This document shows, piece after piece, positions 9,325 to 18,903 of a DNA stretch of 48,450 nt. The position numbers and the translations under genes were made by a program. The notes under the pieces were generated by a model. That model did not search any database and was not told where the DNA came from. It saw only the letters and a list, made by a program, of their open reading frames with translations. The stretch's first letter is position 1; every line of letters begins with the position of its first letter. This stretch comes from Bradyrhizobium pachyrhizi (lineage in GTDB: Bacteria; Pseudomonadota; Alphaproteobacteria; Rhizobiales; Xanthobacteraceae), in assembly GCF_001189245.1 (NCBI RefSeq), contig NZ_LFIQ01000035.1:60343-108792 (forward strand), written 5' to 3'.

Positions 9325-11468
9325 GCAAACTGCCCGCCGAGGCCTATGCCATCATCGAGGGCCGCCACTCCGACCCCTTCCACTATCTCGGGCTTCACCC
9401 CGAGGGGGATCGCAACGTCGTGCGCGCCTTCCTGCCCGATGCCAGCAATGTCGAGGCGATCGGCGAGCATGGCGAGACCGCACAGCTGGCGCGGATCCAT
9501 GACGCCGGCCTGTTCGCAGGCCCCCTGCCGAACGGCTCGACGCGCTACCAGCTCCGCGCCCGCTTCGGTGACAACGTCGTCGAGCTGGAGGATGCCTACC
9601 GCTTTCCGCCGATCCTGAGCGATTTCGATCTCTATCTGCTCGGCGAAGGCACCCATCAGCGCGTCTACGACACGCTCGGCGCCCATCCGATGACGCTCGA
9701 CGGCGTCGACGGCATCGGCTTCGTGGTGCTGGCGCCGAATGCGCGCCGGGTCAGCGTGGTCGGCGACTTCAACTTCTGGGATGGCCGCCGCCACCCGATG
9801 CGGGTGCGCGGTGCAGGATACTGGGAGCTGTTCATCCCGCGCGCGCGGGTCGGCGATCACTACAAGTTCGAGATCATCGGGCGCAACGGCCAGCATCTGC
9901 CGCTGAAGTCCGATCCCCTGGCGTTCGCCGCCGAGGTGCGCCCGAAGACCGCCTCGATCGTGATCGACGAGCGCAGGATCCCGCATCCGCGCCCGGCGCC
10001 GGATCGCGTCAACGCGCTGAGCTCGCCGATGTCGATCTACGAGGTCCATCTCGGATCGTGGCGGCGCAAGGGTCGCAACGAGTGGCTGACCTATCGCGAG
10101 ATGGCGGAGCAGCTGCCGGCCTATGCCAGCGACATGGGCTTTACCCATGTCGAATTCCTGCCGATATCAGAGCATCCGTTCGACGGCTCCTGGGGCTACC
10201 AGCCGACGGGCATGTTTGCGCCAACCAGCCGCTTCGGCTCGCCGGACGATTTTGCCGCGCTGATCGACGCCTGCCACGGCGCAGGGCTCGCCGTGCTGCT
10301 CGACTGGGTGCCCGGGCATTTCCCCGACGATCCGCACGGGCTCGGCAATTTCGACGGCACCGCGCTCTACGAGCACGCCAATCCGCTGCAGGGCCGTCAC
10401 CTCGATTGGGGTACGCTGATCTACAATTACGGGCGCACCGAGATCACCAACTTCCTGGTGTCGAATGCGCTGTTCTGGCTTGATCGCTATGGCATCGACG
10501 GGCTGCGCGTCGATGCCGTCGCCTCGATGCTCTATCTCGACTACAGCCGTCCCGCCGGCGGCTGGATCCCGAACAAATATGGCGGCCGGGAAAACATCGA
10601 GGCGATCGACTTCCTGCGCCGCTTCAACACCGAATTGTTCGCGCATTTTCCGCAGGCGACGACGGCGGCGGAGGAATCCACCGCATGGCCGCAGGTGTCG
10701 CGTCCCGTCGAATATGGCGGGCTCGGCTTCGGCTACAAGTGGAACATGGGCTGGATGCACGACACGCTGAAATATATCGGCAAGGACCCGATCCACCGCA
10801 AATACCATCACGGCGACATCCTGTTCGGCCTGCACTACGCCTTCTCGGAGAACTTCATCCTGCCGCTGTCCCACGACGAGGTCGTGCACGGCAAGCGCTC
10901 GATCCTCGGCCGCATGCCCGGCGACGACTGGCAGCGCTTTGCCAATCTGCGCGCCTATTACAGCTTCATGTTCGGCCACCCCGGCAAGAAGCTGATGTTC
11001 ATGGGCTGCGAGTTCGGCCAGGAACGCGAGTGGAATCACGACTATTCGATCGATTGGCATCTGCTGCAACAACCGAAGCACAGCGGCATCCAGAACCTGG
11101 TCCGCGACCTCAACCGGCTCTATCGCGCGCTGCCGGCGCTGCACGAGCTCGACTGCGACCAGGCCGGCTTCGAGTGGGTCATCACCGACGATGCCAACAA
11201 CAATGTGTTCGCCTGGATCCGCAAGGGCAATGATGCGCGCGCACGCTGCCTCGTGATCGCGAACTTCTCACCCAGCGTCTACCGCGACTATCGCGTCCGG
11301 GTGCCCTTCGCGGGCAAGTGGCACGAGGTGTTCAACTCGGATTCCGCACATTACGGCGGCACCAATGTCGGCAATGTCGGCGAGGTGCGCGCATCGGAGG
11401 ACGCCACGCCCGAACTGAGCCTGACCATTCCGCCGCTGGCTGCGATCTTCCTCGTACCGGAAAGCTGA
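9321..11468 (+). CDS. glgB: 1,4-alpha-glucan branching enzyme
   Basis: 715 residues, ATG at 9321 overlapping the treS stop codon by four bases. The N-terminal CBM48-like modules start with a [11 protein letters not shown] block and a second module has [15 protein letters not shown]. The GH13_9 barrel carries the nucleophile Asp398 ([11 protein letters not shown]) and the acid/base Glu451 (AEEST), with [10 protein letters not shown] further on. It introduces alpha-1,6 branches into the glucan made by GlgE. Length and motif spacing match the E. coli enzyme closely (its catalytic residues are offset by the same seven positions). Translational coupling with treS suggests balanced production. Confidence 0.96.
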   Translation: MSKLPAEAYAIIEGRHSDPFHYLGLHPEGDRNVVRAFLPDASNVEAIGEHGETAQLARIHDAGLFAGPLPNGSTRYQLRARFGDNVVELEDAYRFPPILSDFDLYLLGEGTHQRVYDTLGAHPMTLDGVDGIGFVVLAPNARRVSVVGDFNFWDGRRHPMRVRGAGYWELFIPRARVGDHYKFEIIGRNGQHLPLKSDPLAFAAEVRPKTASIVIDERRIPHPRPAPDRVNALSSPMSIYEVHLGSWRRKGRNEWLTYREMAEQLPAYASDMGFTHVEFLPISEHPFDGSWGYQPTGMFAPTSRFGSPDDFAALIDACHGAGLAVLLDWVPGHFPDDPHGLGNFDGTALYEHANPLQGRHLDWGTLIYNYGRTEITNFLVSNALFWLDRYGIDGLRVDAVASMLYLDYSRPAGGWIPNKYGGRENIEAIDFLRRFNTELFAHFPQATTAAEESTAWPQVSRPVEYGGLGFGYKWNMGWMHDTLKYIGKDPIHRKYHHGDILFGLHYAFSENFILPLSHDEVVHGKRSILGRMPGDDWQRFANLRAYYSFMFGHPGKKLMFMGCEFGQEREWNHDYSIDWHLLQQPKHSGIQNLVRDLNRLYRALPALHELDCDQAGFEWVITDDANNNVFAWIRKGNDARARCLVIANFSPSVYRDYRVRVPFAGKWHEVFNSDSAHYGGTNVGNVGEVRASEDATPELSLTIPPLAAIFLVPES

Positions 11469-11471
11469 TTG

Positions 11472-13544
11472 ATGCGACTGACCGGGGGTACGTCCGCACG
11501 GCTCGGTGCAAGCTGGGACGGCAGAGGCACCAATTTTGCGCTGTTCTCAGCGAATGCGGAGAAGGTGGAGCTGTGCCTGTTCGACGGCCAGGGCCGCCGC
11601 GAGCTCGAGCGGATCGAGATGCCGGAGCGCACCGAGGACGTCTGGCACTGCTATCTCAACGACGTCTCGCCGGGCCAGCTCTACGGCTATCGCGTCTACG
11701 GGCCCTACGCGCCGGAGCGCGGCCATCGCTTCAACGCCAACAAGCTGCTGCTCGATCCCTACGCCAAGCGGCTCGCCGGCCGGCTGGTATGGAGCGATGC
11801 GCATTTCGCCTACCGCACCGGCAGCGCGCGCGAGGACCTCTCGTTCGACCGGCGCGACAATGCCCGCGGCATGCCGAAGGCGGTCGTGGTCGACGAGACC
11901 TTCAACTGGGGCCGCCGCGAGATCCGGCCGCACATTCCCTGGGAAGACACCATCATCTATGAGGCTCACGTCAAGGGCCTGACGCAGAAGCGCGAGGACG
12001 TGCCGCCGAACCTGCGCGGCACTTATGGCGGATTGTCGTCGCCGGCGATGATCGCCCACCTCAAGCGGCTCGGCGTCACCACGATCGAGCTGTTGCCGAT
12101 CCACGGCCTGATTGATGACCGTATCCTGGTCGAGAAGAAACTGGCGAACTACTGGGGCTACAACACCATCGCCTTCTTCGCGCCGGAGGCGCGTTACGCC
12201 CAGGACAATGCGCTCGACTCGTTCCGCACCACGGTGGCGCGGCTGCACGATGCCGGCATCGAGGTGCTGCTCGACGTCGTCTACAACCACACCGCCGAGG
12301 GTAACCATATGGGCCCGACGCTGTGCTTCCGCGGCATCGACAATGCCTCGTATTACTGGCTGAACCGCGAGAACCCGCGCTTCTACGACGACTTCACCGG
12401 CTGCGGCAGCTCGGTCAACCTCACCCATCCGCGCGTGCTGCAGATGGTGATGGATTCGCTGCGCTACTGGGTCGAGGTCTGCCATGTCGACGGCTTCCGC
12501 TTCGATCTGGCTACCACGCTGGCGCGCGGGCCGAACGGATTCGATCGCAACCACCCCTTCCTCACCGCGATCCGCCAGGACCCGGTGCTGGCAACCGCCA
12601 AGATGGTCGCCGAGCCCTGGGACCTCGGTCTCGGCGGCTACCAGGTCGGTGCGTTTCCATCGCAATGGTCGGAATGGAATGATCGCTATCGCAGCGCGAT
12701 GCGGCGCTACTGGAGCGGCGAAGGCAGCCTGATCGGCGACATCTCGGGCCGCATGACCGCGTCGTCGGATTTGTTTCACCACGACAACCGCGCGACCCGC
12801 GCCAGCGTCAACCACATCACGGTACATGACGGCTTCACGCTCGCCGATCTCTTCAGCTACAACGAGAAGCACAACGAGGCCAATGGCGAGGACAATCGCG
12901 ACGGCTCCAACGACAATCACAGCAACAATTGCGGCCATGAAGGCCCGATCGACGATCCCGCCATCATCGCGCTGCGCCGCCAGCTCAGGAAGAATGCGCT
13001 GGCCTGCCTGCTGCTGGCACAGGGCACGCCCTTGATCCTCGCCGGCGACGAGGTCGCCAACACGCAAGGTGGCAACAACAATGCCTATTGCCAGGACAAC
13101 GAGACCGGCTGGATCGGCTGGGAGAACCTCGACACCGACGACGACGCCATCGATTTCATCGGCCACCTCACTGCGCTGCGCCAGCGCTTCGGCCAGATCC
13201 GCTGCCAACGCTGGCTCGACGGCCGCCGCACCGACGGCAGCTACGGCGTGCTCTGGCTGACGCCGGCAGCGGAGGAGATGAAGGAATCCGACTGGAAATT
13301 CCCGGAGAGCCGATTCCTCGCCTATGTGCTGGGGCCGATGGAACCAGGACAGGCGCCGATCTTTATCGTGCTCAATGCCGCACCGCAGGAGATCGTGTTC
13401 AGGATGCCGAGGATGGCGGAATACAAGAGCTGGCGGCAGGTCTTGAACACGACCAAGGCCGAACAAACGGCTGAGCAGTTCGCATCCGGCGCCGATACCA
13501 GGGCACCGCCGCGCTCGGTGCTGGCATTTGCAGGCTCCACATGA
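11472..13544 (+). CDS. glgX: Glycogen debranching protein (isoamylase type)
   Basis: 690 residues. A TTG at 11469 immediately precedes an ATG at 11472; the ATG is preferred, with GGAAAG about 8 bases upstream inside the glgB end. The N-terminal CBM48 domain (GTNFALFSANAEKVELCLFD) precedes a GH13_11 barrel. The nucleophile is Asp345 (GFRFDLATTL) and the acid/base Glu381 (VAEPWDLG). The protein removes alpha-1,6-linked side chains from glycogen. In this operon it would supply linear maltodextrins to TreY and MalQ. The last codon overlaps the treZ start (ATGA). Confidence 0.95.
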   Translation: MRLTGGTSARLGASWDGRGTNFALFSANAEKVELCLFDGQGRRELERIEMPERTEDVWHCYLNDVSPGQLYGYRVYGPYAPERGHRFNANKLLLDPYAKRLAGRLVWSDAHFAYRTGSAREDLSFDRRDNARGMPKAVVVDETFNWGRREIRPHIPWEDTIIYEAHVKGLTQKREDVPPNLRGTYGGLSSPAMIAHLKRLGVTTIELLPIHGLIDDRILVEKKLANYWGYNTIAFFAPEARYAQDNALDSFRTTVARLHDAGIEVLLDVVYNHTAEGNHMGPTLCFRGIDNASYYWLNRENPRFYDDFTGCGSSVNLTHPRVLQMVMDSLRYWVEVCHVDGFRFDLATTLARGPNGFDRNHPFLTAIRQDPVLATAKMVAEPWDLGLGGYQVGAFPSQWSEWNDRYRSAMRRYWSGEGSLIGDISGRMTASSDLFHHDNRATRASVNHITVHDGFTLADLFSYNEKHNEANGEDNRDGSNDNHSNNCGHEGPIDDPAIIALRRQLRKNALACLLLAQGTPLILAGDEVANTQGGNNNAYCQDNETGWIGWENLDTDDDAIDFIGHLTALRQRFGQIRCQRWLDGRRTDGSYGVLWLTPAAEEMKESDWKFPESRFLAYVLGPMEPGQAPIFIVLNAAPQEIVFRMPRMAEYKSWRQVLNTTKAEQTAEQFASGADTRAPPRSVLAFAGST

Positions 13545-15292
13545 ATAGACAACATTTCGGCGCCGAGCTGACACCTGACGGCACGCGCTTCCGGCTCTGG
13601 GCGCCGGCGGCCAAGCGCGTCGACCTCCTGCTCGACAAACCGCATCGGCTTACGCGCGATGCCGCCGGCTGGTATATCGCCGAGATCCCGGGCGCGGGCG
13701 CCGGCACGCGTTACAAATTCCGCATCGATGACGAAGTCGATGTGCCGGATCCCGCCTCCGCATTCCAGCCGGACGACGTGTTCGGCCCGAGCGAGGTGAT
13801 CGACCACGCCGCCTTCAAGTGGCGCGCGACGGACTGGCGCGGCCGTCCCTGGCATGAGGCCGTCGTCCTCGAGGCCCATGTCGGCACCTTCACACGAGAG
13901 GGCACCTATCGCGCCATGATCGACAAGCTCGATCATCTCGTCGCGACCGGCATCACCGCGCTCGAGCTGATGCCGCTGGCGGATTTCGCCGGAGGGCGCA
14001 ACTGGGGTTATGACGGCGTGCTGTGGTACGCACCCGACAGCGCCTACGGCCGTCCCGAGGACCTCAAGACCCTGATCGACGAAGCGCATCTGCGCGGGCT
14101 GATGGTGATGCTCGACGTGGTCTATAACCATTTCGGGCCCGAGGGAAATTATCTCGGCCGCTATGCGCCGTCCTTTTTCAGTAACGCGCACACCCCGTGG
14201 GGCAGCGCGATCGACTATCGCGTGCCCGAGGTGCGCGCGTTTGCGATCGGCAGCGTGGTGAGCTGGCTGCGCGACTATCGCTTCGACGGCCTGCGGTTCG
14301 ATGCGGTCAATACCATCGTCGAAGCCGGCGAAGTCTCCGTGCTCCATGACTTCAGCAACGCCGCCGGCAAGCTCGCCACCGAGACCGGCCGCTACATCAA
14401 CCTCGTGCTCGAGAACGGCGACAACATTGCAAGCCTGCTCGATGCCGCCGAGGATCCGCCGCACGGCAAATTCCGCGGCCAGTGGAACGACGACTATCAT
14501 CACGCCTGGCACGTGCTGCTGACCGGCGAGACCCAGGGCTATTATGGCGACTACCGGGCGCCGAAGCAGGACCTCGCACGCGCGCTGTCGTCCGGCTACA
14601 TCTACCAGGGCGAAGTCTCGGAGTTCTGGGGCGGCAAGGCCCGCGGCGAGCCGAGCGGCATGCTGTCGCCGACCTGCTTCATCAACTTCCTGCAGAACCA
14701 CGACCAGATCGGCAACCGGCCGCTCGGCGATCGTCTCGTCAGCATTGCCAGGCCGGAGGCGGTCGCGGCGGCGCTGGCGGTAACGCTGATCGCGCCGACC
14801 ACGCCGATGCTGTTCATGGGCGAGGAATGGGGCGCGACGACGCCCTTCCCGTTCTTCTGCGATTTCAAGGGCGATCTAGCCAATGCCGTCCGCGCCGGAC
14901 GGCGCAAGGAGTTCGCCTGGGCCTATGCCAAATATGGCGACGACATTCCCGACCCGCTTGCCGACGAAACCGTGCGGTCGGCCGTGCTCGACTGGGCGGC
15001 GATCGGCCATGATCCGGCGCGCGCGCGGCTTGCGCTGGTGCGCGACCTGCTCGCCGTGCGCCGGCAGGAGATCGTTCCCCGGCTCAGAGGGTGCCGCTTC
15101 GGCGACGCCATCGTGGCGGGCGACCTGCTGACGGCGCATTGGCAGATGGGCGACGGCGGCACGCTGCGGCTGACAGCCAATTTGTCCGATCGTGACATCC
15201 CCGATGGACCGGAGCCGAAGGGAACTGCGATCTGGGGCGGCGCGTTGTCGAGCGACCTCCCCGGCTGGGCGGTGCGCTGGCACATCGGATAG
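13541..15292 (+). CDS. treZ: Malto-oligosyltrehalose trehalohydrolase
   Basis: 583 residues, ATG at 13541 overlapping the glgX stop. The N-terminal domain shows FRLWAPAAKRVDLLL. The GH13_10 barrel has NWGYDGV, the nucleophile Asp254 in GLRFDAVNTI, Glu291 in LVLENGDN and FLQNHDQIGNR. It cleaves the terminal trehalose from the maltooligosyl-trehalose made by TreY. Here treZ precedes treY, and the two are separated by 4 bases. Together they convert alpha-glucan to trehalose, so this operon encodes both directions of the trehalose-glucan exchange. Confidence 0.95.
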   Translation: MNRQHFGAELTPDGTRFRLWAPAAKRVDLLLDKPHRLTRDAAGWYIAEIPGAGAGTRYKFRIDDEVDVPDPASAFQPDDVFGPSEVIDHAAFKWRATDWRGRPWHEAVVLEAHVGTFTREGTYRAMIDKLDHLVATGITALELMPLADFAGGRNWGYDGVLWYAPDSAYGRPEDLKTLIDEAHLRGLMVMLDVVYNHFGPEGNYLGRYAPSFFSNAHTPWGSAIDYRVPEVRAFAIGSVVSWLRDYRFDGLRFDAVNTIVEAGEVSVLHDFSNAAGKLATETGRYINLVLENGDNIASLLDAAEDPPHGKFRGQWNDDYHHAWHVLLTGETQGYYGDYRAPKQDLARALSSGYIYQGEVSEFWGGKARGEPSGMLSPTCFINFLQNHDQIGNRPLGDRLVSIARPEAVAAALAVTLIAPTTPMLFMGEEWGATTPFPFFCDFKGDLANAVRAGRRKEFAWAYAKYGDDIPDPLADETVRSAVLDWAAIGHDPARARLALVRDLLAVRRQEIVPRLRGCRFGDAIVAGDLLTAHWQMGDGGTLRLTANLSDRDIPDGPEPKGTAIWGGALSSDLPGWAVRWHIG

Positions 15293-15296
15293 CACA

Positions 15297-18077
15297 ATGC
15301 CTCCGGCGATCCCGATCGCGACATACCGACTGCAACTCACTGCCGATTTCGACTTCGATGCCGCCGCCGGCGTGACGCCCTATCTGAAGGCGCTCGGCAT
15401 CAGCCATGTCTATGCGTCGCCCTTCATGAAGGCGCGCAAGGGCTCGACCCACGGCTATGACGTCGTCGATCACACCAAATTCAATCCGGAGCTCGGCGGC
15501 GAGGAGGGCTTTGCGCGGCTGAGCGATGCATTGAAGCGCCATGATCTCGGCCTGATCCTGGATTTCGTGCCGAACCATGTCGGCGTTCACTTCGCCGACA
15601 ATCCGTGGTGGCTCGATGTGCTGGAATGGGGACCGGTGTCGCCGCACGCGATCTCCTTCGACATCGATTGGGACCAGCTGCCCTATCGTGCGCGCGGCGG
15701 CGTGCTGTTGCCGATCCTCGGCTCGTCCTATGGCCAGGCGCTGGAGCGCGGCGACATCGAGCTGCGCTATGACGCGAACGAGGGAAGCTTCTCGGCCTGG
15801 TATTTCGAGCACCGCCTGCCGATCGCGCCGGAGCGCTATGGCGAGGTGCTGCGCACCGTCGTCCGCGAGGCCGCCGCCGAAGACAGCCCGACCGGACGCG
15901 CGATGCTCGAGCTCGCCGCGCAATACCGGGGGCTGCGTCACCCCAACCGCGCCGAAGCGCCGGCGCTGAAGGCGGCGATCAAGGCGATCGAGGGCGGTGC
16001 CGACATCATCGCACGCGGCCTCGATGCCTATCGCGCCGGTGAGGACCGCCCGACCCAGACGCTGGCACTGCATCATTTGCTGGAACGCCAGCACTACAAG
16101 CTCGGCCACTGGCGGCTGGCGTCCAGCGACATCAACTATCGCCGCTTCTTCGACGTCAACACGCTGGCCGGCCTCCGGGTCGAGGACGCTGCTACCTTCG
16201 AGGCGAGCCATAGCCTCGTCAAGCGGCTGATCGCGGAAGACCGGCTGCAGGGCCTGCGGCTCGACCATATCGACGGCCTGCGCGATCCCGCGCAGTATTT
16301 CCAGCGGCTGCGCCGTCTGGTCCGCTCCGCGCAGGGCACGAAGGCCAGGCCGTTCTACATGGTGATCGAGAAGATCCTCGGCGAGGACGAGAAGCTGCTG
16401 AAATTCAGCGGCGTTCACGGCACCACCGGCTATGAATGGATGAACACGATCAGCCAGGCACTGGTCGACGGTCGCGGCCTCGATCCGCTCAACGAGATCT
16501 GGCGCCAGATCAGCAACCAGTCGCCGAACCTGACGCCGGTGTTGCGCGAGGCCAAGCAGCGCGTGCTGGAGACGCTGCTCACCAGCGAATTCACGGTGCT
16601 GACGCGGCTGCTCGCGCGCATTGCCAGCGGACACTACTCGACCCGCGACTTCTCCGGCGACAGTCTGCGGCAGGCTCTCGAGCTCTACGTGCTGCACTTT
16701 CCGGTCTATCGAACCTATCTCACCGCCTCGGGACCAGCCGCGCATGACCGCACGCTGATCAGCGAGACCATCAAGCGCGCCCGCGCCGACTGGTTCGCCG
16801 CCGACGAAGGCATCTTCGATTTCCTGCGCGATGCCTTAACCATGGACCTATTGCAGCCCGGCCGGCCGCCGCATGGCGCACCGAGGGTCCGGCGCTTCGC
16901 GCTGAAGGTGCAGCAATTCACCGGGCCGATGATGGCGAAGTCGCTGGAGGATACCACCTTCTATCGCTATCACCGGCTGCTGGCGCTCAATGAGGTCGGC
17001 GGCGATCCGGCGGCGAGCGCGATCGCGCCCGAGACCTTCCACGCCATGATGCAGGCCCGCGCCCGCGAATGGCCGCACGGCATGACGGCGACCGCGACCC
17101 ACGACACCAAGCGCGGCGAGGACGCCCGCGCCCGCATCATGGCGCTTGCGGAAATCCCTGGCGAATGGACCAGCGCGGTGGCGCGCTGGAAAGTGATGAA
17201 TGCGCCGCATCTGGTGCTCGACGGCGAGATGCGCGCGCCATCGGCGACGTTCGAATACATGCTGTATCAGGCCCTGCTCGGTGCCTGGGATCCCGATGAT
17301 GCGTCGCTCGCCGCCCGCATCCAGGCGTACGCGCTGAAGGCGGCGCGCGAGGGTAAGCAGGAAACCAGCTGGCTCAATCCGCACGAGCCTTACGAGGCGG
17401 GCGTGAAAGCCTTCATCGAGCGGATCCTCGATCGCAAGGCCTCACCCGAATTTCTCCAAGCGCTGGACACGCTCGCGCAACGGACCGCGTTGATCGGCGC
17501 GCTGAATTCGCTCAGCCAGATCACGCTGAAGGCAACCATGCCGGGCGTGCCGGATTTCTACCAGGGCACCGAAAGCTGGGATCTTTCGCTGGTCGATCCG
17601 GACAACCGCCGCCCGGTCGACTTTACCGAACGGGCAGGAATGCTCGCCGCACTGGAGATGCCGGATTGGGATGCGCTGGCGCAAAACTGGCGCGACGGCC
17701 GTCTCAAATTCGCATGGACGCGGCATCTGCTACGGCTCCGCAGCGAGATGGCCGATGTGTTCACCAGCGGCGACTACGTGCCGCTCGCCGTCAGCGGCCC
17801 GCACCGCGATCACGTCATTGCCTTCGCGCGACGCCATGGCCGCGAGGCGGCCATCGTTGCGGTGGCAAGATCATTCGCCCCGTTCACGCAGGGCGGCCGC
17901 AGCTGGCCGCGCCCCGGAGCTTTTGAGGGTGAAATCGACGCAGCTGGATATGCGCTCAGGGATGGCGCAACCAGGATTCAGCTCCCGGAACTGTTCGGCA
18001 ATCTGCCGGTTGCCGTGCTCAAGACAAGGGTCGCGGGGACGAAACGCACCGCCAAGCAGGCGCGCTCGCACGCCTGA
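15297..18077 (+). CDS. treY: Malto-oligosyltrehalose synthase
   Basis: 926 residues from ATG at 15297, four bases after the treZ stop. The frame is open upstream, but those residues overlap treZ, and family homology (IATYRLQL...FDFDAAAG) begins at the chosen start. GH13_26 landmarks include ISHVYASPFMKARKGSTHGYDV, the nucleophile Asp323 in RLDHIDGL, Glu358 in MVIEKILG, and GVPDFYQGTE near the C-terminus. The enzyme isomerises the reducing-end linkage of maltodextrins to an alpha,alpha-1,1 bond. It is last in the operon. The next gene is convergent and ends only 9 bases away. Confidence 0.95.
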   Translation: MPPAIPIATYRLQLTADFDFDAAAGVTPYLKALGISHVYASPFMKARKGSTHGYDVVDHTKFNPELGGEEGFARLSDALKRHDLGLILDFVPNHVGVHFADNPWWLDVLEWGPVSPHAISFDIDWDQLPYRARGGVLLPILGSSYGQALERGDIELRYDANEGSFSAWYFEHRLPIAPERYGEVLRTVVREAAAEDSPTGRAMLELAAQYRGLRHPNRAEAPALKAAIKAIEGGADIIARGLDAYRAGEDRPTQTLALHHLLERQHYKLGHWRLASSDINYRRFFDVNTLAGLRVEDAATFEASHSLVKRLIAEDRLQGLRLDHIDGLRDPAQYFQRLRRLVRSAQGTKARPFYMVIEKILGEDEKLLKFSGVHGTTGYEWMNTISQALVDGRGLDPLNEIWRQISNQSPNLTPVLREAKQRVLETLLTSEFTVLTRLLARIASGHYSTRDFSGDSLRQALELYVLHFPVYRTYLTASGPAAHDRTLISETIKRARADWFAADEGIFDFLRDALTMDLLQPGRPPHGAPRVRRFALKVQQFTGPMMAKSLEDTTFYRYHRLLALNEVGGDPAASAIAPETFHAMMQARAREWPHGMTATATHDTKRGEDARARIMALAEIPGEWTSAVARWKVMNAPHLVLDGEMRAPSATFEYMLYQALLGAWDPDDASLAARIQAYALKAAREGKQETSWLNPHEPYEAGVKAFIERILDRKASPEFLQALDTLAQRTALIGALNSLSQITLKATMPGVPDFYQGTESWDLSLVDPDNRRPVDFTERAGMLAALEMPDWDALAQNWRDGRLKFAWTRHLLRLRSEMADVFTSGDYVPLAVSGPHRDHVIAFARRHGREAAIVAVARSFAPFTQGGRSWPRPGAFEGEIDAAGYALRDGATRIQLPELFGNLPVAVLKTRVAGTKRTAKQARSHA

Positions 18078-18086
18078 CGTCCTGCG

Positions 18087-18395
18087 TCAGCGCTTGGTCA
18101 GCAGCAATTGCCCGCGCTTGCGGATCGCCGCCTGCGCGACCTCGGCGAACCGTTGCAGCAGCCACGGCAGCGTCACCTCGACCCGCACATGGGCATCCTC
18201 GACATCGACATGCCCGGCCGCGACCTGCCCCAGCGCCCGGACGCGAAAGCTCATCCGGTTGTCGTCCCAGCGCTCCTCCTCGACGCTCATGACCGGCAGG
18301 TTCGCCGTCGCGCGCGACAGGCCCGTTTTCAAGCGGCGCATCGCCTCGTCGCGGCCGAGGCTATGGGGTATCGAAACGATCAGCGGCGCCGACAT
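18087..18395 (-). CDS. Polyhydroxyalkanoic acid system (PHA granule region) family protein
   Basis: 102 residues from ATG at 18395, with a strong GGAGGAG about 9 bases upstream. The frame stays open 22 codons further, but the ribosome site decides the start. The N-terminus IVSIPHSLGRDEAMRRL resembles the PHA_gran_rgn family, small proteins named for genes found near polyhydroxyalkanoate loci. Their role is not firmly established. The C-terminal part VEVTLPWLLQRFAEV is also typical. No membrane segment is seen. It converges on treY and sits back to back with the DUF3309 gene. The family assignment rests on recalled motif similarity. Confidence 0.7.
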   Translation of the reverse strand: MSAPLIVSIPHSLGRDEAMRRLKTGLSRATANLPVMSVEEERWDDNRMSFRVRALGQVAAGHVDVEDAHVRVEVTLPWLLQRFAEVAQAAIRKRGQLLLTKR

Positions 18396-18484
18396 TGCGA
18401 TGCACTCCTCCGTGGATTTCGTTGATGTAGTTCTGTTCCAAGGCAAACGGAAGAACCACACAGGTTTATCGCACCGCCAGCTCC

Positions 18485-18509
18485 GGAACCTTCACAGTTA
18501 CGGGTTGTT
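18485..18509 (+). promoter_or_regulatory. EcfG-type promoter candidate for the DUF3309 gene
   Basis: GGAAC at 18485-18489, 16 bases, then TGTT (one mismatch to CGTT). It lies 55 bases before the ATG of the DUF3309 gene, in the right orientation. The 168-base gap 18396-18563 holds no other gene I can support. Confidence 0.55.
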
Positions 18510-18563
18510 TTCCTTCCCGAAGGGCAGAAACGAGACGGGCCCGCGGGGCTGAGGAGACGCTAG

Positions 18564-18728
18564 ATGTCAATTGGAACGATCATTCTCATCATCCTGGTCA
18601 TTGCGCTGCTTGGCGGCTTCAGCGGCATCGGCGGCGGACCGTTTTACGGCACCGGCTATTACGGCGGCGGCGGGCTCGGCCTGGTCATCGTGATCCTGCT
18701 GATCCTGCTGCTGATGGGACGATTGTAG
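18564..18728 (+). CDS. DUF3309 small membrane protein
   Basis: 54 residues, ATG at 18564 with GAGGAG at 18551-18556, stop TAG at 18726. The sequence starts MSIGTIILIILVIALLGGF, continues with a glycine/tyrosine-rich turn (YGTGYYGGGG), and ends with a second hydrophobic run finishing LLLMGRL. This two-helix hairpin with a Gly-rich loop is the DUF3309 pattern, common in alpha- and betaproteobacteria. Its function is unknown. An EcfG-like promoter upstream suggests stress-related expression. Confidence 0.8.
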   Translation: MSIGTIILIILVIALLGGFSGIGGGPFYGTGYYGGGGLGLVIVILLILLLMGRL

Positions 18729-18767
18729 CGCGCGGCGCCACTGCGCCCGATGATCCCCATCAATGAC

Positions 18768-18870
18768 TGTCATCACCCGCGCAAGCGGGTGATCCAGTAT
18801 TCCAGAGACGCTTGCGATTGAACCGATAAGCCGCGGCGTACTGGATACCCCGCTTCCGCGGGGTATGACG
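18768..18870. repeat. Bradyrhizobium-type intergenic palindromic repeat
   Basis: Two hairpins sit at the ends: ATCACCCGC/GCGGGTGAT (18772-18793) and ATACCCCGC/GCGGGGTAT (18845-18866). A further outer pairing, ATCCAGTA/TACTGGAT, gives a branched fold. It lies between the ends of DUF3309 (+) and ligD (-) and may serve both as a terminator. From memory this is a multi-copy element in Bradyrhizobium and relatives. Confidence 0.75.
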
Positions 18871-18903
18871 AACCAAGCCAGCGGCGCGCTTGCCCAACAG
18901 TTT

